NCBI GenBank assembly: GCA_010014835.2
Contig: JAAAKB020000021.1
Location: 349,715-390,931 of the forward strand
Direction: 5' to 3'
DNA length: 41,217 bases
Source: Apostichopus leukothele
Lineage: Eukaryota > Echinodermata > Holothuroidea > Aspidochirotida > Stichopodidae
The notes below the pieces were generated by a model, which was not told the DNA's origin, did not search any database, and saw only the letters and a list, made by a program, of their open reading frames with translations. Position 1 is the first letter of the stretch; every line of letters begins with the position of its first letter. A program made the translations under genes and the position numbers. Of this stretch, positions 33,201 to 41,217 are shown in pieces.

Positions 33201-36200
33201 AACAATTACGTCTTACTCAGGGCATGTTGAAATGGGAACTTGAAGCAAAGCAACAAATAAGAAATACAACCGTGGAGAACATTGAAGCACGAAAAGGGGC
33301 ATTACTCCAAGAACTTGAACAAACGCTAGCTTTGGAAATGGAGGAAGTTCGCACTGCTACAGATGAAACACTACAGAGTAGAGAATTCGAGAGTGTTAGA
33401 CAACATTCCACTTACTTTTACCGTGACCTAGCACTTGTCGAAAAGAACATCCTTGACACTGTGAAGAAAATGATAAGAGCTGAAACAGATGTTATCAGTA
33501 ACGCCAAAGCCAAGGAGTACCAGATTCTACCGAAGTTGAAAGCAGACTTGAGAAAGCAAGTTCTCCCAGTAGCAGAAAGATTGAAGAATGAGTATAGGGC
33601 AGACTATGCTGACTTGTGTAAAGACGAAATATGTAAGCAAACTGAAGAAGACGTGAAAGCAACGTTTGAAGAAGAGTGGTCCAAGTGCATGAACAATATC
33701 GAGTTGGACCATCCAACAAACACCGAAGAACAAATTCGAAGTAGTATTGAATCTGACTTGTGCATGTGTGTCCAGGAATCTCTTAAAAATACGAACCTCA
33801 GTAAGGAAATGAAGGAGTTGATGAATTCACACAAACTTCTGGGACTCTGTGAATTCATGCCAAATGTAAAATCTGCAGACGATATTGGTAACGCCTCCAC
33901 ACAGATAGGACCGTGTAGTCCAGAAATTACTACACAAGCCTCTCGCTTAATTAGTATCCTAGAAAGAGCATGCCGGTACGACGACTTCGAGCTTTCTGAA
34001 AGATTCTTTGAGTGCATCAGAGATATACTGAAGTGCATCGTCTCAAATTCTTGTCAAGGGTGCAGAAGTAAGACTAACTTTCTGGTGACGTTGTCCTGTA
34101 AAATTGTGCATTCGTCCAACGGTGCAAGGAAATACAACCTGTTGAGGAAGATCACGAAGAGCAGGACATTATTGGAAAACCTCAAACAAGATGACATATC
34201 TACGGAATGGAAAATAAGAAAGTACGTAGCAATATGCCTGAAGAACAATACATCAAAATATGTTGCTAGCAGCATCTTAAGTAAATTGGCAACTTGGTTA
34301 GTCCCAGACATGTTTGGATTTTCGCCAGAAAACAGTGACGAAAATTTTCAAAACCAGCTGCGTGTAATTCTTCATGAAGTCACCATGGAAAGCGGTAAGA
34401 AATGGTTTTCGCTTGAAATAACGGGCATTTTCTTCAGCAGGGTCAATGAATGCTTGAAAAGGCATCGTGGGATAGACATTACATGTCGTCAAAGGCTTCT
34501 TCGTGAGGCGTGTGAATTTTATATCGAAGAGGCAATACGATCAGAAATGGATGCTCTCTCTGACCGCATATCTTGGACCGAAGTGCAAAAAGTTTTAAAG
34601 ATTGATTCTGTAAATATCATCGATCAAATGAAGAGGTTTGCTGATGGTTTTAAAGATGTTCTTCCTTCTAATGCAATCGGCATTTTAACTGGCCTCTCAG
34701 TAGAACAAATTGAAAAGTTTTCTAAAATGGTCACTACAGGAAACACAAGACACATACTGGATATGTGTCTCATGACAGAACTACCCTCGATGGATAGTGA
34801 AAAATACGACATCGTATTCTCTGTTGTTTTACAGACACTTGCAATATTCCTGACACGTATTAAAAGTGGTGCAACGTACAGTACCAATCTCCTAAGAGAG
34901 ACTATATCATCTCTCCACTCTGATTTGATTCAAAATGGAGCATTAAGCCAACGAGAGCAAATTGTTTCTATTGCACATGTTTGCTCATGGATCTTCCCAA
35001 TTTGCGTTGCTGTTCAGACAACTTTTGAAAAGGAAAACAGCGTGCAATATCAATTAGAGAAAGAAAAACAGGACGTGTATGCGGATTTTAAGACCTTGTG
35101 TGACGGAACATGTTTAGATCATCTCGCAGCTAAGTCCTTTTGCTTTATCATTGAGGCATCGTTGAAAGAATGTCTAAAAAACAGAATCTGCACTACTCTT
35201 TTCGAAAGATTATCTAAAGCAGGAGATGAAATATTTTGTAGCAGACCTCGTTTCTTGAACGCTTTACTAGAAGATGCTTGCGAAGAAGAAAATTTTGAAA
35301 ATTACATTGGATTTCTCCGTCGACACTCCTCATTTTTACAAACATGGACATTAAAGTTCATTGCTAAGAAATGCTGTGAAGAAACAGACCAATGTATTCG
35401 AATCAAAGATATTGTCTCGCACGAAATCGAAGAAGTACTGCGCGAGACAGATGAATCGCTCGAATCAACTGTGCGTTGTTTGAAAGAAGATTGTCAAAAT
35501 GAAGTCTCCTTTGAAATCTGGGTTGAACATTTCACTGAGTATTTCGAAGAGACATTGAAATCGTCTTTGAACGAAGACGCAATCACGGAAATGAAGATGT
35601 ACGCATTGATATCTGATTATGAATTGTTCACAGCAGAATGTAGAAATCTTGTCCGAAATTTGCTGCCACCGAAACTTTTCGAAGATGCTGAACTCCCAAA
35701 TACTAGATGTGTCACAAGTCTCAAGGAATGGTTTGAATGCCTTCCGAAGAAACTGCACGTTTTGCTAGCTCAGGGGGTGCAGGGATGCGGGACACAGTGC
35801 CCATTTTGCAAGACTCTTTGCGACGACACCGTAAAAGAACACAAAGTTCATTTTTCTAATTTGCATTTTCCAAACGGCGTGGGAGGGTGGCGAGAACGCT
35901 CTACCCAACACCTTGTATGTGATACATGTACAGCAAACGTCGCTTCAAACAGGGAATATTACGACTGTCACTGTAGAGCTCTTACTTGTGCACATCCAAC
36001 AAAGCGATACAAAGACTATAAGAAAAAGTATCCGGACTGGGATATCAATCCAATCTCAGATTATGAACCAACAATGTACTGGAAGTGGGTCCTTTCGCGG
36101 TTTAACGACGATTTTGCAATGTACTACAATTGCAAGAAGGCTAAAATACCATGGGGCACAGTCACGAAGGAAGATGCCTTAAAAAGTGTACGTAATGATA

Positions 36201-36208
36201 ATTTGTAA
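30291..36208 (+). CDS. Very large GTPase (VLIG/GVIN1/URGCP-type), main exon
   Basis: One 5.9-kb exon encodes the GTPase body. Numbering below counts the ATG at 30,260 as 1; true entry is residue 11 after the acceptor at 30,290. Order: a basic Ser-rich leader (15-55); a URGCP-type N-terminal module (about 60-230) with 'VLQLLGI', 'SYDYRSIRLF' and 'KLSACQLAVPIILP'; a coiled coil (about 553-620) followed by 'GFEHFVREFGQIYE'; and the G domain. The G domain has a P-loop GIQSSGKS (713-720), a switch-I CTRG (Thr739), DTEG (766-769), the signature LINIGGQTVGEDL then ILQISAHAF, and LWRGSM-x-SPNHDYSE. A candidate G4 NKDD lies at 892-895. A long helical region follows (about 940-1830). The C-terminus (1843-1970) has a Cys/His cluster starting QGCGTQCPFC and ending WKWVLSRFN. 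These features match vertebrate GVIN1 and URGCP. It is one exon, as is usual for that family. Its cellular role is inferred, not shown. Confidence 0.95.
32396..32419 (+). other. GTPase P-loop (G1) codons
   Basis: These codons read GIQSSGKS, the Walker A/G1 element that binds the GTP phosphates. Lys719 and Ser720 are intact, as is the DTEG switch-II motif at 766-769. Nucleotide binding should therefore be possible. Confidence 0.9.
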
Positions 36209-37400
36209 TTACTTTCAACTTTAAAGCATATGAAGGTGAATTTTGTTTTGCTAGCTAACACCACAAAACGCCGATCATGCAAGAAGTTCTTTGGCAATTA
36301 CGTCAAACGAGTAAGATGTTTTTGCATTGTGCCGTTTTCCTCTTTCCTGGAGTTTGCATTTTTCCTGATTCCTGTTTCCTTGAGTTTTTTCCACAAGCTA
36401 GTTCAGCGTTTACTTATCCTTAGAAGGAGGTGGGGTGGGCGGAATAATATCATAAAAGACATACCTTGCCTGTGGTAGCTACAATGGACATATGGAAGCC
36501 GTTAGTCTATAAGCGTGACTTACAAAAGCGGTAGGGTTTTTTTTGTTGGCATATCATTTCGCATCTTGCCTTTTGATATTTGTATGTGGTTTCACTTGTT
36601 ATTTTCACATTTTATGGCAGATTGACATTTTTGGTAAAGATGAAAGTTGACAAAACAAAGATGAGATAAAAATGTCGTTAACATTCAACGCTACCCACGC
36701 ATTTGTACATTAAAATTAAAGTCAGTTGATGACTGGAAGTTTGGTACCACCAGTTGTTATAACCTTGAGTGCTATCATTTCCTGCATAAATATATTTTAA
36801 TTGCGTGAAAATACAATGCATGCAGTTTGTCAGGTGCGTTAAATGTTTAACCACTAGTGGGTTCCAAAATGGAATTGAGTGTAGTATATTTTTAAACGCT
36901 GGTCTATAGGTCTTTACACTTTGCGTTATTAGTTTCCATGTACATCAGAACATCAGAAATGTTCTAATTCCATATATCAAGTCATGATCGAGAAGCTCTG
37001 TGTGGTTATGTTTGGTCCAGAATCAATTACCCTCACTTCGTTCAGTTTTGCCTTTATTGGATGTGAACTCCAGCTACAACCTTAGTAACGTTAAGTCCAC
37101 TTGTTGTTCATACGATTATGCTGCAAGTAATGCCCTGCCCCGATCGTATCATCTTCAATGTGTGTATATATGTAATTCCTTCTTTAACTATGATATAAAT
37201 ATATTCTGTATAGAAACATTTAGGCTGACTGGCTGACATGAAAGTCGAAAGCATAAGAAATGAAAGTGACAGTAAGAAAGGGAACTGACTCAAGAAAGTT
37301 GCGTATTGGCCTACTATAATCATTCTTAAATATATTATCTCGTTATTTGTTCTGATAGAATATAACTGAAATAAACGATTTCCATTCATTATCAAGTAAA
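36209..37400 (+). other. Probable 3' untranslated region of the GTPase gene
   Basis: Non-coding sequence follows the stop codon at 36,206-36,208. ATTAAA signals occur at 36,709-36,714 and 36,715-36,720, and a canonical AATAAA at 37,370-37,375. The first copy of a duplicated segment (36,595-36,800) lies here. I recognise no coding sequence. Confidence 0.4.
36595..36800. repeat. Duplicated segment, copy 1 (about 200 bp)
   Basis: This stretch aligns with 37,712-37,904, sharing a 'cattaacattcaatgct' core, 'tttgtacattaaaattaaa', 'gtttggtac' and a trailing 'catcaatatattttaa', with scattered substitutions and small indels. It is a direct repeat separated by about 900 bases. Confidence 0.85.
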
Positions 37401-38239
37401 GACTAAGCTGATGATGGACCACATGCTTGAAATCACAGCAATTGAACAGAAACTACCCGAAGTTACGAAATTTGCTAATCTTTCTTTTATAATTTTCTTC
37501 GTTCTTTTGTAAACAATTCTTTGTTTAAACACCGTTTAACCGTCAAACAGCCTTTGTCAATCAAGTTTCGAGATGGAAAGTTTGCAGTCCAGTTTGGCTA
37601 CTTTCAATGTTTCTTCTATATCATGGTACCTGAGAACTTGAGCTTTATTACTCTTTTGTTACATATCGCTTCCTATATTGTAAGTAAGTTTGGGGTTATT
37701 TTTTTTATCATTTGTTACTTTCACTTTATTTTGGCGCATTGACATTGTTAGTAACGATGAACGGCGACATAGCAAATATGAGATAACAATTTCATTAACA
37801 TTCAATGCTACCCATGAATTTGTACATTAAAATTAAAAGTTTGGTACTACCAGTTTGGTATAAAACTTTGAGTGTTATCATTTAATGCATCAATATATTT
37901 TAAAGGTATCAAACTTTGAAATAAACAGAAAAGGTAAAAGCGCAGTTATGTCTCTCGACTTGACTGTGCTAGTGTTTACTTTCTACGTTTTTTCGTTGAC
38001 AATAAGTTACTCATGGTTAAATGTTCCCTTAAAGAAGCACATGTTGATATAAGCTATACACATACAATACATACATTTAAAATATTGCATAACAGTACCG
38101 TAATAAATTGTCAATGAAGGTGCTGAACATATATATCGAATAGCTAATAATTGCTATTATTATATTTGCTATGGTATGTTGAAACCGGGAGTGGCGTTCC
38201 AGAATAGCAACTCCTTGATGAAATACCTAGTCAGCCGGT
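37401..38239. other. Non-coding spacer between the duplicated blocks
   Basis: AT-rich sequence with no gene that I recognise. It contains the second copy of the 200-bp segment. Confidence 0.5.
37712..37904. repeat. Duplicated segment, copy 2 (about 195 bp)
   Basis: Direct-repeat partner of 36,595-36,800. It retains the internal ATTAAA words but lacks a short stretch ('gtcagttgatgactgg') that copy 1 has. It probably arose by segmental or element duplication downstream of the GTPase gene. Confidence 0.85.
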
Positions 38240-38704
38240 AATTATCAGTGATCATTGATATATCAAAATGATTTCTATGTTTAAGTTTCCTATTGCCGTT
38301 CCAATAACTTTTGATGAGATGTATTTAATTTCAACTAATGGATATTTTGTCTTAAGGAATATTCGTACATTTTGTTGTTCTTTCTTTGGTGATAAATTAA
38401 TTTTCGAATTTTGAATTTCTCTTGTAAGAATTCCTTAAGAATGGATATTTCCAATAATGTTAAATGCTGGTACACACAAATCTAATCTGTTCATAAAAAT
38501 TCAGCATATACTGTAACAAGTTCAGAAGGTTTTGATATTTTAACACTCTTATCAGCAATCACAATTTGATTTTAATTTCCGAACCATGTTCATCCAATGG
38601 AAAATTAAACGCAACGAAAATCGTTTAGCATCATTTTATGGTACAAACAGAGGTATGAAGTTGATATGATAGTAGTTTATCATTATAACTTATCTGTCTG
38701 CTGA
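38240..38704. repeat. Tandem duplication, about 465-bp unit, copy 1
   Basis: The copy begins near 'aattatcagtgatcattgat' and continues with long shared blocks such as 'tttctatgtttaagtttcct', 'taaggaatattcgtacattt' and 'aagaatggatatttccaata'. It ends with the 'gatagtagttta' block. Identity to copy 2 appears above 85 percent by eye outside one middle stretch (about 38,560-38,612). No protein is encoded. Confidence 0.9.
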
Positions 38705-39174
38705 AATTATCATTAATCATTGATGTATCAAGATAATTTCTATGTTTAAGTTTCCTATTGCCTCTCCAATAACTTTTGATGAGATGTATTAAATTTCAAC
38801 TAATGGATATTTTGTCTTAAGGAATATTCGTACATTTCTTGTTCTTTCTCTGGTGACAAATTTTGAATTTCTCTTTTAAGAATTCCTTAAGAATGGATAT
38901 TTCCAATAATGTTAAGTGCCGGTACTTACAAATCTAATCTGTTCATAAAACTTCAGCTTATACTGTAACAAGTTCAGAAGGTTTTGATATTTTAACACTC
39001 TTACGAAATCATTCTGCCCGTTCAGAAAGCTCCCGACGAGCTAAATTGATTGGTTTTACTAGAACCGTATTAGTTATCAACGAAAATCGTTTAGCATCAT
39101 TTTATGGTAAAAACAGAGGTATGAAGTTGATATGATAGTAGTTTACAATTATAACTAATCTGTCTGGTGAAATC
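38705..39174. repeat. Tandem duplication, about 465-bp unit, copy 2
   Basis: It abuts copy 1 directly; matching positions are offset by 465-466 bases. The middle part (about 39,002-39,078) differs from copy 1, so that segment has been replaced or has diverged faster. The arrangement suggests a recent unequal-exchange duplication. Confidence 0.9.
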
Positions 39175-40974
39175 ATTCAATATGGAAGAGCAATATGAGC
39201 ATGAAATAATTAAACTTCCGTGTTTTAATTTCATTTCTGGCGTTGCTGTTTGTCTTACTTTATTCAACTTTCTTATTGAAGTAATACTACATATTGCTTG
39301 AAGGATTCCGCTACTTTAATACAAAATATTTAGGACTTGTAGTGTACAGGACTTCTTAAAAACCTTCATTTTAAGGTCACTTTAACCTGCACTTCCGAGA
39401 TATAAACAGTCGAAGACTTTAGGGGGGAAAGGTCCAAGCCGAATATTGAATAGATAGTTGAAGTCAAATTTCAAGAGAAAAAAAACAGGGAAAAAGAGGA
39501 ACTTTGGGAAAACATTATATATTTCGAATTAAATTAGCTAAGTTTGGAGACAAACGTAAACATTTTTGAGAATATAATTGAAATTTCGAGCAAGAAAATA
39601 GCCTCTACAACACTTAGATATTTCCGTAGAAAATACTCAAATCCCTGGCCTGTGGTACTCAAGGAAGTTGGTGATGTATTGCCACGTTGGACAAACCCCT
39701 ACCCACCCACCCCTACCACATGTAAGAAACTGTACAAAATATACGTATGGTTATTGTTCTTCAGTATTTTCGTAAATTATTCGTAACTATTTAGTGAACG
39801 GGTTTTTTTCCTGGTAAACTATGCAATGTCTTCCTGCATGCAAGCACACGTGGAAACAAATATACGTTTTATATAAAAACAAAATCACTTTAAGATGAAT
39901 TTAAGTTACATATCAGTTATTCCAAGTCAACCTGGAAACATTTAGACGTTTGAATCCACACCGTGGCGAACGCAACGTATGTACTTATCTTATCCCTACA
40001 TGTAATTGACTGAAATGATATATTTAAACTATTAGAACCAAATTGAAGCTACTCCATTAAAACAAACGATCTTAGTGTCTAAATTAATAACCAAGAACTT
40101 TCACCCTCTCCCATAGAATTGAATACAATTTAATTTGGATAAATGGGCATTTCCATGTACAGTAAACAGGGTAAACAGGGGTACAATTGTTAGTAATATC
40201 GCTGTCAATCCTTAGAATGTTTGTTGCCTAAGCTCAATGAAGTCATCGTCAGGTAATCAGTCATATTTTGTTATTACGTAATCCACGACCCTAATCTTCT
40301 TAGAAAAGAACTTTTCATTTGTTTTACTTAATCTGCTGTTATTCTCACTGACCCTCCTTTGAATTAATTCTAATTTCAATACAAAAGATGGCGAGAAAAT
40401 ACATCCCCAAACGCCCTTATAATAAACCACATGTAACAACCATTCTACAAATCCTGCTATTAGTGATAGGTCACCTACGGGTATCTATATAACACCGTCT
40501 TCGTAACGTACAGCAACAATACAATTATTTCTGTACGTGCTTTCATGTCAGGAATACGAATCCACTTCTTCACCAGATTTTAATATTTTTTTAATTTGAA
40601 TCCAAAAGAATAAAACCACAAGGCCATAGCCTAAACGGCTTTGTAATCTATTCCTTTTCCCATTTGAAAAGATTCGTACATATTATTTGTTACAATACAA
40701 ATGTGCTCATACTGCGCAATGACATACACGCACGTCACTGTAACATGATATTAACCTAAAGAAAGACTTTCCAACCACGAAACATCACAAAATATTACTT
40801 TTCTTTCAGATTGCGAATTACAACTTAATGAATAGTATGTAAAATTACGTCATATAAGCAATATGCACTCTTCACTGTTTGGGGAAAAAAATTCCAATCA
40901 TTATTGCAACAGAAAGAATTTCCTTTCTTTGTGCGGGAGGTAAAAGAGATGGCGCTAGTTAAGTTATAGTTTCG
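39175..40974. other. Non-coding AT-rich region
   Basis: I found no convincing gene. An open frame at 39,544-39,786 includes a Pro-rich stretch before a donor-like 'acatgtaagaaa', but shows no domain and no clear acceptor. The sequence is otherwise ordinary AT-rich spacer. Confidence 0.5.
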
Positions 40975-40982
40975 TATATATA
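40975..40982 (+). promoter_or_regulatory. Possible TATA box
   Basis: TATATATA lies about 90 bases upstream of the candidate initiator ATG at 41,068, a workable spacing for a core promoter with a short 5' leader. Such words are common in AT-rich DNA, so this is weak. Confidence 0.2.
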
Positions 40983-41067
40983 TTCATATATTAAATATTT
41001 AGATGGTAGTTGTAAGCTTCCGTAGGTAAATTTTGTAGGAGAATAGCGACTTATTGTGCCACTGGAC

Positions 41068-41217
41068 ATGGGCTGCGCACATGCCGGTCGCAGACAGTGT
41101 TTCGGCCCACCTCGATCTCTGACCAACCGACCCTCTTTCTATCCTCCCGGGTTCGTTTACGACAACAAGGGAGACATGGCGCGGGATCCTAGGCCACAAA
41201 AAGCACCATACCTACAG
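41068..41217 (+). CDS. Candidate first coding exon of an unrecognised gene, cut off by the window edge
   Basis: From the ATG at 41,068 the frame stays open for 50 codons to the last base. An in-frame stop sits just upstream at 41,044-41,046, so the ATG is the only start. The stretch is distinctly richer in G and C than the sequence before it and uses Pro, Arg and Gly in a protein-like way (for example RPSFYPPGFVYDNKGDMARD). It begins MGC, which could be a myristoylation/palmitoylation start (Gly2, Cys3). I do not recognise the protein. The opposite strand also has an open frame here, so the strand assignment is tentative. Confidence 0.3.
   Translation, partial: MGCAHAGRRQCFGPPRSLTNRPSFYPPGFVYDNKGDMARDPRPQKAPYLQ

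Noticed and set aside
39544-39786. 80-codon open frame with a Pro-rich patch
   Set aside because: No recognisable domain; a donor-like site is present but there is no matching acceptor or neighbouring exon.
1-41217. tRNA or rRNA genes, CRISPR arrays, bacterial-type operons
   Set aside because: I saw no cloverleaf, no ribosomal RNA sequence and no regularly spaced repeats with unique spacers; spliced, AT-rich animal genes make the prokaryotic categories inapplicable. The 28-bp array at 12 kb has no unique spacers.

Overview
This window is animal nuclear DNA, AT-rich and intron-containing. It has two well-supported protein-coding genes, both on the + strand, set in long non-coding and repeat-bearing sequence. 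The gene content (an RREB1/Hindsight-type zinc-finger factor and a death-fold-linked very-large-GTPase gene), a dispersed 'tatatagcgcc...ggcgctttaca' repeat and a 100-N scaffold gap suggest a marine invertebrate deuterostome. An echinoderm, perhaps a sea cucumber, is my best guess; this is inferred from gene and repeat style, not proven.

Layout. 1-12,660 is non-coding sequence with no coding region I recognise. It holds a tetranucleotide-type repeat with a hairpin (7.1 kb), a SINE-like fragment (11.0-11.2 kb) and a striking 28-bp tandem array of near-perfect palindromes (11.96-12.2 kb). A plausible untranslated exon ends at 12,838. The RREB1 orthologue follows: an acidic exon at 15,452-16,107, a 1.7-kb intron, then a very large terminal exon at 17,830-22,668 carrying about 18 C2H2 fingers and a CtBP-binding PLDLS motif. 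Its 3' UTR probably runs 1-2 kb further. A 100-N gap at 26,800-26,899 lies between G and C homopolymers.

The second gene is assembled from exons at 27,121-27,210 (tentative), 28,323-28,520, 28,812-29,153 and 30,291-36,208. All junctions are phase 1, so the exons join in one open frame of about 2,182 residues with the initiator exon still missing. It encodes a Ser/Thr-rich leader, a death-effector-like helical domain and a full VLIG/GVIN1/URGCP-type giant GTPase with a C-terminal Cys/His cluster. This looks like an innate-immune or cell-death-linked GTPase.

Downstream (36.2-41.2 kb) there is a diverged duplicated segment of about 200 bp, a clear tandem duplication of about 465 bp (38,240-39,174) and, at the extreme right edge, a GC-rich 50-codon open frame starting MGC that may be the first exon of another gene. 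The two main genes have no obvious functional link: one is a nuclear transcription factor, the other a probable cytosolic defence GTPase. The 5' ends of both are unresolved.
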